Source: CAYJPV01 sp964396055
Lineage (GTDB): Bacteria > Acidobacteriota > Vicinamibacteria > Vicinamibacterales > JAKQTR01
Assembly: GCA_964396055.1 (NCBI GenBank)
Contig: CAYNDV010000025.1
Location: 1-43,178, forward strand
Length of the DNA: 43,178 bases
Direction of reading: 5' to 3'
Positions within the stretch are counted from its first letter, which is position 1. Every line of letters begins with the position of its first letter. Both the position numbers and the translations under genes were made by a program. The notes under the pieces were generated by a model. It did no database searches. It saw only the letters and a list, made by a program, of their open reading frames with translations, and was not told the origin of the DNA. This document shows positions 27,700-37,700 of this stretch, piece after piece.

Positions 27700-28203
27700 T
27701 TACTGAGCCGGCGGCGTGGCAGGCGCGACCGGCGGCAGGTCGCTCGCCATCATCTGCCACTCGAACCGCCATTCGCCGCCGAGCTTGCGGGCAATCCAGA
27801 TCACCCGGCCCCGGTCGCGGCGCGGCGTGCTGTCGGCCGGCTGCAGGTTGAGGCTGAAGTTGCCGACCACGTACGCGAGCGTGCCGTGGCCCTCCACGGC
27901 CTGCGGCTCGATCTCGAGGCCGCTCGCCCCTTCCCTGTTGAGGCGCTCCTCGTAGTACAGCTTCACGGCATCGACACCGCGCAGCGTGCTCCGGTTGGGC
28001 GCCATCACCGACGCGCTCGCGGAGAAGAAGGTCGCGATCTTCGCGACGTCCTTGGCGTTATAGGCTGCCGTGAAGTCCTGGACCATCTTCCGGATCTGGT
28101 CAACGTCCGCCTTGCCGAACTCCTGGGCCGGCGCCGAACCGCCGCACGCCGCCAGGGCGACGACGAGCAACACCGCACTGAATCGAGCCACTCCCTGTCG
28201 CAT
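27700..28203 (-). CDS. NTF2-like (DUF4440/SgcJ) lipoprotein
   Basis: A 167-residue protein; the ATG has AAGGAG nine bases upstream, and the frame upstream of it has no signal. The lipobox VALAAC (Cys about residue 20) follows a hydrophobic stretch, so it is probably a lipoprotein. The mature part is a cone-shaped NTF2-like fold: IRKMVQDFTAAYNAKDVAKI for the opening helix, then FFSASASVMAPNRSTLRGVD, typical of DUF4440/SgcJ proteins, and the closing strands RVIWIARKLGGEWRFEWQMM. Members bind small ligands or act in stress-related roles, but no ligand can be assigned. It ends at a strong hairpin before the sigma-factor operon. Confidence 0.83.
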   Translation of the reverse strand: MRQGVARFSAVLLVVALAACGGSAPAQEFGKADVDQIRKMVQDFTAAYNAKDVAKIATFFSASASVMAPNRSTLRGVDAVKLYYEERLNREGASGLEIEPQAVEGHGTLAYVVGNFSLNLQPADSTPRRDRGRVIWIARKLGGEWRFEWQMMASDLPPVAPATPPAQ

Positions 28204-28263
28204 GATGCCGATCTCCTTCAACCCGCCATTGTAGGCCCGGCGGTGCCGGGCGGCCAATCGCCC

Positions 28264-28965
28264 TTACTTCGCGAGCGGCCGGATCTCGACGCGCCGGAAG
28301 TGGATCTCGCCGCCCTCGGACTGGAGGGCAATCCGCCCGGGCATCACCGTGGCGCCACGCGCCTCGTTGAGCACCTTGCCGTTGACGGCCACCGTGAGCG
28401 ACGGCCCGTCCAGGGTGATCTCGTAGGTGTTCCACTCGCCTTCGGGCTTCTCGTTGCCCTCCGTCTTCCGGAACCCCACCATGTCACCCAGCAGTTCGTG
28501 GCCTTTCGCCTCGCGGCGCCGTGCGGCGTCGCCCTCGAGGGGCATGCCCCAGAAGCCGTAGAGGTCGCCGGCGCTGCCGGCCTGCAGCTGTGCTTCGTAC
28601 GCGCGCGGGATACCCTTCGGGTTCGGCTCGCCGTTCACCCGAAGCAGCACGCCGCTGTTGGGCGTCCTGCCCAGGCGCGCCGCCGCGCCGGGAGCCCAGC
28701 GCCACTCCACAATCAGCGAGAAACTCGTATACTGGGTATCCGTGTAGAGGTAGCCGAGGGGCTCACCCCTGCACACCAGGACCCCGTCCCTGACGCTCCA
28801 GACCTCCGACGCCGGGACCTTCGGATCGACCAGGAAATGACTCCAGCCCGACAGATCACGGCCGTTGAACAACTGAACCGGCTGCGACTGGGCGCCCATC
28901 GAGGCTGGCACCGCGGCGGCCACGACCGCCGCGACGACGGTGGTGCGAAGACTCAGGCGTATCAT
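28264..28965 (-). CDS. Second exported DUF1080 family protein
   Basis: A 233-residue protein; the ATG opens a signal peptide (MIRLSLRTTVVAAVVAAAVP, cleavage near SMGAQ). DUF1080 signatures are complete: VQLFNGRDLSGWSHFLVD, EVWSVRDGVLVCRGEPLGYL, SFSLIVEWRW, NSGVLLRVNG, the aromatic-rich AYEAQLQAGSAGDLYGFWG, GEWNTYEITLDG and IHFRRVEIRPL. It is more divergent from the 12757 paralogue in its middle, so this is not a recent duplication. DUF1080 proteins are beta-sandwich enzymes or binding proteins acting on keto-sugars. It diverges from the RND adaptor gene with only 29 bp between starts, so the promoters must overlap or lie in the neighbouring reading frames. Confidence 0.87.
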   Translation of the reverse strand: MIRLSLRTTVVAAVVAAAVPASMGAQSQPVQLFNGRDLSGWSHFLVDPKVPASEVWSVRDGVLVCRGEPLGYLYTDTQYTSFSLIVEWRWAPGAAARLGRTPNSGVLLRVNGEPNPKGIPRAYEAQLQAGSAGDLYGFWGMPLEGDAARRREAKGHELLGDMVGFRKTEGNEKPEGEWNTYEITLDGPSLTVAVNGKVLNEARGATVMPGRIALQSEGGEIHFRRVEIRPLAK

Positions 28966-28994
28966 GCAGGCATCATAGCCCATTGGAGATCCTG

Positions 28995-30176
28995 ATGACT
29001 CGAGACACACTCCCCGGCCTGCTCGCGGGCCTCCTCGTCACGGCCGCCGCCTGCGGCAGAGCGCCCGCGCCGGCAGCGGGGCCGCCGGCCGGGCCGGTGG
29101 AGGTGGGCGTGGTGACCGTCCGTGCCGAACGGGTCGTGCTCACCACCGAGCTGCCCGGGCGCACCGCCGCGTACCTCGTCGCGGACGTGCGGCCCCAGGT
29201 GAATGGCCTGATCCAGGAACGCGCCTTCACCGAGGGCTCGATGGTCGAGAAGGGCTCGCTGCTCTACCAGATCGATCCGGCACCCTACCAGGCTGCCTTC
29301 GAGCAGGCCAAGGCCGCCCTCGCGGTCGCGGAAGCCGCGCTGCCGCCGATCCGGCTGCGCGTGGAGCGTCTGAAGGAGCTCGTCGCGATCCGCGCCGTCG
29401 GCCAGCAGGACTACGACGAGGCCTCGGCGGCGCTGCAGAAGGGCGAAGCCAGCGTGGCCTCCGCGAAGGCGGCGGTCGAGAGCGCCCGCATCAACCTGTC
29501 CTACACGCCGTTGCGGGCGCCAATCTCGGGCCGGACCGGCAAGTCGTCGGTGACGCCGGGTGCCCTCGTCACCGCCTACCAGCCGACGCCGCTCGTCACG
29601 ATCCAGCAGATGGATCCGATCTACGTCGACGTCACCCAGTCGAGCGCCGACCTGCTCCGGCTGCGCCGGAAGCTCGCCAGCGGCGCGCTCACCCGCTCGC
29701 GCCCGGTGGAGAGCCGGGTGAAGCTGCTGCTCGAAGACGGCACGCCCTACGCCCGCGAGGGGCGCCTCCAGTTCCGTGACGTCACGGTCGACCCGACGAC
29801 AGGTTCCGTCGTGCTGCGGATGGTCTTTCCGAACCCCGAGTCGATCCTGCTGCCCGGGATGTACGTCCGGGCCGTCGTCGAAGAAGGCGCCCTCGACGCC
29901 GCCATTCTCGCCCCGCAGCAGGGCGTGACACGGGATCCGAAGGGCAACGCCAGCGTCATGGCCGTCGATGCCTCCGGCCAGGCCGTCGTGAAGCCCATCG
30001 TCACCGATCGGGCGATCGGCGACCGCTGGCTGGTGACGTCCGGCCTGGCCGACGGCGACCAGGTCATCGTACAGGGGCTCCAGCGCGTGCGGCCGGGCAT
30101 GGCGGTGAAGGCCATCCCGTTCGTGCCGGCCCCGCCTCCCGCCCTGGACGGCGCGCCGGCCGCGCCCGCGAAGTAG
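28995..30176 (+). CDS. RND efflux periplasmic adaptor (membrane fusion) lipoprotein
   Basis: A 393-residue adaptor. The ATG at 28995 has GGAG six bases upstream; an ATG four codons earlier is less likely. A lipobox ends TAAAC (Cys about 20). Domains follow the AcrA/MexA order: beta-barrel start PGRTAAYLVADVRPQVNGLI, lipoyl half-motif LLYQIDPAPYQAAFEQA, alpha-hairpin with VERLKELVAIRAVGQQDYDE, lipoyl closure SYTPLRAPISGRTGKSSVTP, barrel QQMDPIYVDVTQS and membrane-proximal segment QGVTRDPKGNASVMAVD. It would link the inner-membrane permease with the outer-membrane channel, both encoded directly downstream. No local regulator is seen. Confidence 0.92.
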   Translation: MTRDTLPGLLAGLLVTAAACGRAPAPAAGPPAGPVEVGVVTVRAERVVLTTELPGRTAAYLVADVRPQVNGLIQERAFTEGSMVEKGSLLYQIDPAPYQAAFEQAKAALAVAEAALPPIRLRVERLKELVAIRAVGQQDYDEASAALQKGEASVASAKAAVESARINLSYTPLRAPISGRTGKSSVTPGALVTAYQPTPLVTIQQMDPIYVDVTQSSADLLRLRRKLASGALTRSRPVESRVKLLLEDGTPYAREGRLQFRDVTVDPTTGSVVLRMVFPNPESILLPGMYVRAVVEEGALDAAILAPQQGVTRDPKGNASVMAVDASGQAVVKPIVTDRAIGDRWLVTSGLADGDQVIVQGLQRVRPGMAVKAIPFVPAPPPALDGAPAAPAK

Positions 30177-30185
30177 GGGGCCCGC

Positions 30186-33100
30186 ATGCTCTCCCGGTTC
30201 TTCCTCGATCGTCCCGTGTTCGCGTGGGTCATCGCGCTGTCGATGATGCTGGCCGGCGGCCTCGCCATCTACAGCCTGCCCATCTCGCAGTATCCGCCCA
30301 TCGCGCCCCCGTCCATCTCGATTCGCGCCGTCTACCCCGGCGCGTCGGCCAAGACCGTCGAGGACAGCGTGGTCCAGATCATCGAGCAGAAGATGACGGG
30401 CCTCGACCGGATGCTCTACATGAGTTCGACGGCCGACTCGTCGGGCATGGCGAACGTGACGCTGACGTTTGCCCCGGGGACCGACCCGGACCTGGCCTGG
30501 GCGAAGGTGCAGAACAAGCTCCAGCTGGCCCTGCCCATGCTCCCCGACGTGGTGCAGAGCCGCGGCCTCACGGTCAGCAAGTCCACGCGCAACTACCTGA
30601 TGCTGGTCGGCCTCACCTCGGACGACCCGGCGGCGACGCGCGAGGATCTCGGCGACTACGCCGTGTCCACGGTCGAGGCCGTGCTGGCGCGCGTGCCGGG
30701 GGTGGGCGAGGTGGAGATCATGAGTTCGGGGTACGCCATGCGGATCTGGCTCGACCCCGATCGCCTGACGAAGTACGGCATGACGGCCAGCGACGTTACC
30801 GCGGCCGTGCGGACCTACAACGCCGAGGTCTCGGCCGGGCAGCTGGGCGGCGCCCCCGCGGTGCCCGGCCAGCGCCTGAACGCGTCGATCCTGGTCCAGT
30901 CGCTCCTGGTGACCCCCGAGGAGTTCGAGGCCATCCCGATCCGGATCGACAACGACGGATCCGTCGTGCGCGTCCGCGACATCGGGCGGGCGGAACTGGG
31001 CACCGAGGCGGCCGACGTGCGCGGCCAGTACAACGGCCGGCCCGGCGCCATGATGGCCATCCGGCAGGAAGCGGGCGCCAACGCCCTCGACACGGCCCGC
31101 GGGATCCGGGCCGCCATGGACGACCTGGCCAAGTACTTCCCGCCGGGGATGAAGGTCATCTACCCGATGGATACGACGCCGTTTGTCCGCGTCGCCATCG
31201 GCGAGGTCGTGAAGACGCTGGTCGAGGCGGTGGTCCTGGTCTTCCTCGTGATGTACCTCTTCCTCGGCAATCTGCGCGCGACGCTGGTCCCGACCATCGC
31301 GGTGCCGGTCGTCATCCTCGGCACCTTCGGCGTGCTCGGGGCGTTCGGCTACTCCATCAACATGCTGACGATGTTCGGCATGGTGCTCGCGATCGGCCTT
31401 CTCGTGGACGATGCGATCGTCGTCGTGGAGAACGTCGAACGGGTCATGAGCGAGGAGGGCCTGCCGCCCAGGGAAGCCACGCGCCGGTCCATGGATGAGA
31501 TCTCCAGCGCGCTCATCGGCATCGGCCTCGTGCTGGCGGCCGTGTTCGGGCCCATGATGTTCTTCCCCGGCTCCACGGGCGTCATCTACCGTCAGTTCTC
31601 CGTGACGGTGATCGCCTCGATGCTGCTGTCGGTGGTGGTGGCCCTGGTGCTGTCGCCGGTCCTGTGCGCGTCGCTGCTCAAGCCGGTCGCCAGGGGACAC
31701 GAAGCCGCCGAGACCGGCTTCCGCCTCTTCCGGCCCTTCTTCCTCTGGTTCGATCGGGTCTTCTACCGCGCCCGCGACGGGTACGCCGGCGCCGTGGCCC
31801 ACATCCTGCGCCGGCAGCTGCCGTATGCCGCGGCATTCGTCCTGATCGTGGCGGGCCTGGTCGCGTTGTTCTCGCGCATGCCCACCGGCTACCTTCCCGA
31901 CGAGGATCAGGGCACGCTGATGGGCATCATCCAGCTGCCCGCCGGTTCCACCATCGAGCAGACCGAGGGAGTGCTCGCGCAGATCCGGCAGTACTTCATG
32001 GAGCGCGAGCCCGACGCCGTCGAGTCGTTCATGGGCGTGGCCGGCGTCGGCCAGGCCGGGCGCGGCCAGAACCAGGCGATGTCCTACATCCGCCTCAAGG
32101 ACTGGGACCTCCGGCAGAAGCCCGGCCTCAGCGCGAAGGAGGTGGCCGGGCGGGCCATGCGCACGCTGTCGCGCATCAAGGACGCCACCATCTTCGTCGT
32201 GCCACCGCCGCCTGTGGTGGAGCTGGGCACGGCCACCGGCTTCGACTTCATGCTGCAGGACCGCGGCGGCCTGGGCCACGACCAGCTCTCCCAGGCGCGC
32301 GACCAGCTGGTGGGCATGGCCGCCCGCGACCCGCGCCTCCAGCGCGTGCGGCCCAACGGGATGCCAGACGTGCCCCAGTACAAGGTGGACATCGACTGGA
32401 ATCGGGCCGGGTCGCTGGGCGTGCCGGTGAACGCCATCCAGGGGTACCTGGCCACCGCGTTCGGCAGCTCGTACATCAACGATTTCGTCCAGGGCGGCCG
32501 CGTGAAGCGCGTGTACGCCCAGGCCGACGCCCCGTTCCGCATGCTGCCCTCGGACCTCGACCGCCTGCACGTGCGCAACAGCAAGGGCAGCCTCGTCCCG
32601 CTCTCGGCTCTCGCGTCGGGCCGCTGGGTGTACGGGCCGCCGCGCCTGGAGCGCTACAACGGCGTGCCGGCGATGAATATCCAGGGCGAGCCGTCACCCG
32701 GCCACAGCTCGGGGGACGCGATGCGGGCGATGGAAGAACTCGCGTCGAAACTGCCCGCGGGCATCGCCTTCCAGTGGACCGGCCTCTCGTTCCAGGAACG
32801 GATGGCCGAGGCACAGGCGGGCCTGCTGTACACGTTCTCCGTCCTCGTCATCTTCCTGGTGCTGGCCGCGTTGTACGAGAGCTGGACCGTGCCGATCGCG
32901 ATCGTGCTCGCCCTGCCGCTCGGCGTCATCGGCGGCGTCCTGGCCTCCTCCTGGCGCGGCCTGCCCAATGACGTCTACTTCCAGATCGGCCTGCTGACGG
33001 TACTGGGGCTCACGACGAAGAACGCCATCCTGATCGTGCAGTTCGCGCAGGGACATCTCGAGCAGGGCATGAGCCTGGTCGAGGCCACGATCCAGGGCGC

Positions 33101-33362
33101 CAAGCTCCGCCTGCGCCCCATCGTCATGACGTCGCTGGCCTTCGGCTTCGGCGTGTTGCCCCTGGCCGTGGCGCGCGGTGCCGGCGCCGGGGCACAGGCC
33201 GCCATCGGCACCAGCGTGCTGGGCGGGATGCTCACGGCCACGTTCCTCGCCATCTTCTTTATTCCGCTGTTCTACGTGTTCGTGGTCCGGGCCTTTGGTC
33301 GCAAGAAGGCCGGCGCCGCGGCCGTGGCTGCGGGCGCCGTGCCGGGTTCGGAGGGGCACTGA
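30186..33362 (+). CDS. RND multidrug efflux permease (HAE1 family, AcrB/MexB-like)
   Basis: The 1,058-residue length is standard for proton-driven hydrophobe/amphiphile RND pumps. It opens MLSRFFLDRPVFAWVIALSM, the family's cytoplasmic helix. The proton-relay Asp-Asp pair is in GLLVDDAIVVVENVERVM (about residue 407), and the partner Lys is in LGLTTKNAILIVQFA in helix 10. Porter and docking domains lie at about 40-330 and 565-870. Drugs from the periplasm or inner leaflet would be exported through the trimer. It begins 10 bp after the adaptor stop and ends 2 bp before the outer-membrane factor gene. Substrates cannot be predicted. Confidence 0.94.
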   Translation: MLSRFFLDRPVFAWVIALSMMLAGGLAIYSLPISQYPPIAPPSISIRAVYPGASAKTVEDSVVQIIEQKMTGLDRMLYMSSTADSSGMANVTLTFAPGTDPDLAWAKVQNKLQLALPMLPDVVQSRGLTVSKSTRNYLMLVGLTSDDPAATREDLGDYAVSTVEAVLARVPGVGEVEIMSSGYAMRIWLDPDRLTKYGMTASDVTAAVRTYNAEVSAGQLGGAPAVPGQRLNASILVQSLLVTPEEFEAIPIRIDNDGSVVRVRDIGRAELGTEAADVRGQYNGRPGAMMAIRQEAGANALDTARGIRAAMDDLAKYFPPGMKVIYPMDTTPFVRVAIGEVVKTLVEAVVLVFLVMYLFLGNLRATLVPTIAVPVVILGTFGVLGAFGYSINMLTMFGMVLAIGLLVDDAIVVVENVERVMSEEGLPPREATRRSMDEISSALIGIGLVLAAVFGPMMFFPGSTGVIYRQFSVTVIASMLLSVVVALVLSPVLCASLLKPVARGHEAAETGFRLFRPFFLWFDRVFYRARDGYAGAVAHILRRQLPYAAAFVLIVAGLVALFSRMPTGYLPDEDQGTLMGIIQLPAGSTIEQTEGVLAQIRQYFMEREPDAVESFMGVAGVGQAGRGQNQAMSYIRLKDWDLRQKPGLSAKEVAGRAMRTLSRIKDATIFVVPPPPVVELGTATGFDFMLQDRGGLGHDQLSQARDQLVGMAARDPRLQRVRPNGMPDVPQYKVDIDWNRAGSLGVPVNAIQGYLATAFGSSYINDFVQGGRVKRVYAQADAPFRMLPSDLDRLHVRNSKGSLVPLSALASGRWVYGPPRLERYNGVPAMNIQGEPSPGHSSGDAMRAMEELASKLPAGIAFQWTGLSFQERMAEAQAGLLYTFSVLVIFLVLAALYESWTVPIAIVLALPLGVIGGVLASSWRGLPNDVYFQIGLLTVLGLTTKNAILIVQFAQGHLEQGMSLVEATIQGAKLRLRPIVMTSLAFGFGVLPLAVARGAGAGAQAAIGTSVLGGMLTATFLAIFFIPLFYVFVVRAFGRKKAGAAAVAAGAVPGSEGH

Positions 33363-33364
33363 CC

Positions 33365-34762
33365 ATGTCGCGCAGGCACCTGATTCCCGTCGCCGGATGG
33401 CTCCTGTCCCTGGCCGTTGCCGGCTGCTCGCTGGCCCCCCCGTACGTCCGCCCCGAGCCGCCCGTCCCGTCGGCGTTCCCGCAGGCCGGCACCGCAGCCG
33501 ACGCGCCGCAAGCCGTCGACGTCGCCTGGCAGGACTACTTCCCCGACCCCAACCTCCGCGCCGTGATCGACCTTGCGCTGGCCAACAACCGGGACCTGCG
33601 GATCGCGACGCTGAACATCGACCGGGCGCAGGCGCTCTACCGTGTGCAGCGCGCCGAGCGGTTCCCGTCGGTCAGCGCCGGCGCCACCGTGTCGAGCCAG
33701 CGGATCCCGGGCGAAGCCGCGCGAGACGGCGAGGCGTACACCGCCACGCAGTACACCGTCGCGCTCGGGGTGTCCGGCTGGGAGCTCGACCTGTTCGGCC
33801 GCGTCCGCAGCCTCCAGGCCGCCGCCCTCGAGCAGTACCTCGCCACCGAGCAGGCCGCCGTGGCCACCCGGCTGGCCCTCGTGGCGGCCGTGGCGCAGGC
33901 CTATCTCACCCACGCGGCCGACGCCGAGAACCTGCACCTGGCGCAGGCGACGCTCGAGACGCTGCAGTCGTCCCTGACCCTGATCCAGAAGAGCCGGGAT
34001 CTCGGCCTGTCGTCGGACCTGGACTTCAACCAGGTGCGGAGCCAGGTGGAGACCGCCAGGGCCAACGTCGCGCGGTACACGGGGCTGGTGGCCGTCGATC
34101 TCAACGCCCTGCAGGTCGTCGTGGGCGCACCGGTGAGCGCCGCGCTGCTCGCGGGCAATCTCGGCGCGGTGGCGCCGCCACGGGCCATCGCGGCGGGCCT
34201 GCCGTCCGACGTGCTGCTCCGCCGGCCGGACATCCTGGCCGCCGAACACCGTTTGCGGTCGGCGAACGCGAACATCGGCGCGGCCCGCGCGGCGCTCTTC
34301 CCCCGCATCTCATTGACGATGGGCGTGGGCATCTCCAGCTCGGAGCTCTCGTCGCTGTTCGGCAGCGGCACGGGCACGTGGAGCTTCGTGCCGCAGATCA
34401 CGCAGCCCATCTTCAACTCGGGCGCCTTGAAGGCCAGGGTGCGCGTGACCGAGCTCGATCGCGAGATGGCCGTGGCCGGTTATGAGAAGGGCATCCAGCA
34501 GGCGTTCGCGGAAGTCGCCAACGCGCTCACGCTGCGGCAGACGCTGGTGAGCCAGCGGCAGGCGCAGGAGGCGCTCGTGCAGGCGCTCGAGGAGACGTTC
34601 CGGCTCTACGAGGCGCGTTACCGCGCCGGCCTGGACGGGTACCTCGGCGTGCTGGTGGCGCAGCAGGCGCTCTTTTCGGCGCAGCAGGCGCTGGTGGGCG
34701 TGCGCCTGGCCGAGCGGACGAACCTGGTGACGCTCTACAAGGTGCTGGGCGGCGGCGTCTGA
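33365..34762 (+). CDS. Outer-membrane efflux factor (NodT family, OprM/TolC-like) lipoprotein
   Basis: A 465-residue outer-membrane channel of the NodT class. The lipobox AVAGC (Cys about 21) is followed by SLAPPYVRPEPPVPSAFP, typical of OprM-like proteins. Two tandem alpha/beta half-repeats each include a long coiled-coil helix (LALANNRDLRIATLNIDRAQ and the LDREMAVAGYEKGIQQAFAE region), and the mature chain contains LRRPDILAAEHRLRSANANI, a strong family signature. It is the last gene of the RND operon. Its final 28 bp overlap, in the opposite direction, the end of the large AMP-ligase/GNAT gene, so the two transcripts would be mutually antisense at their 3' ends. Confidence 0.93.
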   Translation: MSRRHLIPVAGWLLSLAVAGCSLAPPYVRPEPPVPSAFPQAGTAADAPQAVDVAWQDYFPDPNLRAVIDLALANNRDLRIATLNIDRAQALYRVQRAERFPSVSAGATVSSQRIPGEAARDGEAYTATQYTVALGVSGWELDLFGRVRSLQAAALEQYLATEQAAVATRLALVAAVAQAYLTHAADAENLHLAQATLETLQSSLTLIQKSRDLGLSSDLDFNQVRSQVETARANVARYTGLVAVDLNALQVVVGAPVSAALLAGNLGAVAPPRAIAAGLPSDVLLRRPDILAAEHRLRSANANIGAARAALFPRISLTMGVGISSSELSSLFGSGTGTWSFVPQITQPIFNSGALKARVRVTELDREMAVAGYEKGIQQAFAEVANALTLRQTLVSQRQAQEALVQALEETFRLYEARYRAGLDGYLGVLVAQQALFSAQQALVGVRLAERTNLVTLYKVLGGGV

Positions 34763-37700
34763 TCCGCTGTCCCCGGCCCGGCGTCGGACACGCTCAGGAA
34801 CCTGACGAGCCCGCCCCACCGCTGGTTCACCTGGAAGCCGTGCTTCGCGAAGAGGCGGCCCAGGAAGAAGTTCGTCTTCACGCACCACGCCCCCTGGGCC
34901 GCCACGCGGACGCACAGGTCCTCGACCAGGCGCCCGCCGATGCCCTGGTTCGTCAGGGGGCCGGCCACGACGATGCCGTCCACGTACACGACGCCCGGCT
35001 CCTGCCACCGGTAGCAGAGGCCGCCCACCACCCGCTCTTCGGCATCCGTGACGATGAGGTGCCGGTCCTGTTCGCGGATGTGCTTCGGGTAGTCGGTGTC
35101 GAGGATGAGCCGGTAGAGGTGGCCCAGTTCGGCGGGGCCGGGCGGCTCACTGACGGAGTAGGTGGCGCCCGCGTCGTCCGCGATCGCAGAACGCACGATG
35201 ACGCGCGACTCGTCGTGCCGCCCGATGGCGGCGATCTCGAGCCGCTGCGACCGGCGCGCGTGCGGGAAGACCATACGGCTGAAGACGTCGCGGTCGTCCT
35301 GCCCGGACAGCCGCGCCTGCAGGTCGCCCAATCCCTCGAGGCTGCCCCGCCGGACCGGATCGGCCGCCAGCCGTGCGGCGATGGCGCGGTCGAAGGCGTC
35401 GTGCACGGCCCGTTCGGCGCGGGCGAAGTACGTGCGCTGATACACGAGGTACCTGAACGCATCCGGGTACCGCTCCAGCCGGTAGAGGTGGATCATCTGG
35501 ATGACCGCCTCCTCGCGGGCCTCGACGCCCGCGTCCGGGTTGGACCGCTCCCAGTCACGGAACCGCTCGATCGCGCAGAGCACCGGCAGCGGGATGTGCA
35601 GGTGGTTGCGCAAGCCGGCCAGGTGCGCGGCCAGCGCCTCCTGGAGCGCCGTCGTTGCGGCGGAGGGCGGCGCCTCCGCCAACTCCCGATCGAGGTCCAG
35701 CAGGAAACGGCCCGCCTCGTCGCCGCCGAGCCCCTCGAAACACGCGTCGAAGATCCACGCGAGTTGCAGGATGCCGCGGCTCTGGGGGTAGTGCGCGTCG
35801 GTGAGATGGTAGAAGCCGCGTGCCAGCCGCTCGATCAGCGCGAGGGGCCCGTCGTAGTCACACCAGCCGCTCAGCGACAGGAGGCTGGCGTGCTCGTGGA
35901 AGTCGGCGTCCGAGAGCGCCACGTTCGCCGGCGTGACCGCGCCGGGCACGATCCGGAAGCCGCTCTGCGCCCACCCGCGAAAGAACGCGGCCATCGCCCG
36001 GACGAACAGCTTCTTCCACGCCCACGCCCTGGCGCTGCCGTCGCGCACGTCGTGCTGGCTCGCCAGTTCGCGAATCCGTTCCCAGGCGGTGAGATCGCTG
36101 ACATACGCCACCGCGATGGCCCCGAGGTCCTTCCGCCAGGCCCCGAAGCGCGGCAGCGCGGGCGTGCCGAGCGGGTGGCACGAGAGGGCCGTGAACCACC
36201 GGACCGTGTCCCTGGCGCCCGCCGTCCGCATCCCGGGACCCATCACCAGCAGCAGATCGAAGTGCTTGCCGCCGATCAGGTTGATGCCGAGCCGGTAGAC
36301 CCGCGCCGGATGATGTGACAGGACGGGCGACACCCACACGCCGCCCGGCGCCACCTGGTCCCACGCAAACCGGTCCTCGCCACAGGCGTGGGCCAGCGAC
36401 CGGCGGAGGAACGTCGCGTCGGCCAGCACGGCGCGGAGCGCGGACTGCTCGCTCTCGGGGATGCCGGCCTCGACAACCAGCCGCCCCTCCAGCACGGACG
36501 GTGGCGCGCCCGCCGCGTCCCGTTTCAGCGTGGCCTCGTACCAGCCCGACAGCGCCTCGAGGTGCGCCGCGGCCGCGCGGGCCAGGCCCCGGTGGTCGCG
36601 GAACAGCGCCCAGCAGGCCAGCTCCGCCTGCACGGCCGGAAAGTACTCGGGATGGCGCCGCGCGAAATCCGCGAGCAGCTTGAAGACCGACGTGAACTGC
36701 CCGTGGCGGGCCCGCGGACCGGGCCACGCCAGGCACGTGCGATAACTGAAGAGCCGCTGCCGCAGCGCCTGCAGGCGCCGTTCGCCGTGGCGCGCCTCGG
36801 CAATCGCCGCGATGTTCGCTTCGTCGAGGAACGACAGGCCGGATTCGACAAACGCCGGAAACGCCGTGTCGTAGTCGAACGACGGCTCGTCGAGCAGCAG
36901 GATGCGGTACGCCCGGGCGCGCAGGTCCGCCTCCGGACGCCAGGCCAGGGCCTCGAGCCGCCGCCGGATGACGGAGCCCAGGCGCGCATCAGCCCGCGCA
37001 AGCTGGTGCGCGAGATCCTCGACCGCCGCCGCCGCGTCCGCCGCGCCGCCGAACAGCGCGACCGCGCAGCCCCGGTGCGCGGCCCCCAGTTCGTCGTCGC
37101 CGGGTTGCGTCGGCTGCGTCTCGCCCGGCCCGCGGGTGGCACGCGGAAGGCGCACCTGGCCGGAGACCTGGCGCAGGGGCGCGTCCCACCCGGGCTTGCA
37201 CGGCGCGAAGGCCGCCAGCGACGGGTTGCCGAGCCAGAGCCGCGGCTGGCGGGCGAACAGGCCGAGGTCCACGGTGTCGCCGTCCACCTGGTACGCGAGA
37301 TCGCCGATGCGCACGCGGCCGTCGCGGCAGCGCGCGACCGCGAGGCGCCGGCCGGTCCGCCGGTTGTGGAGGCCTCCCCGCCCCGCGGCGATGTCGTCCT
37401 CGAGCACCGCAAGGTCCCTGAAGAACCAGCGGGGAATGCGGAGGCGCAGGCCGGCGACCTCGAGATCGACGTAGTTCGTCCGGTAGAGACCCTCGATCAC
37501 GTCGGCAAAGTGCTGCTCGATGACCTTGCGCCGGTAGGTGCCCTTCGGCGTGAGTTCGTCGAGCGCGAGATCGAAGTCGCGGGGCAGGACGGCGAACCGG
37601 ACGACGCGCTCGTACGGGGCCAGCCCCGCGTTGACCGACGCGACGATCTGTCCGAGGTACTCGGACACCTGCTCGTCGGCGCGCCCGGCCAGTACCGCAT

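Noticed and set aside
28264..30176. The DUF1080 gene as part of the RND operon
   Set aside because: It is divergent from the adaptor gene and has a carbohydrate-type fold; only the 29-bp promoter space is shared.
28962..32570. A 1,202-codon minus-strand open frame
   Set aside because: Antisense to the RND adaptor and permease; it is His- and Arg-rich with no recognisable fold.
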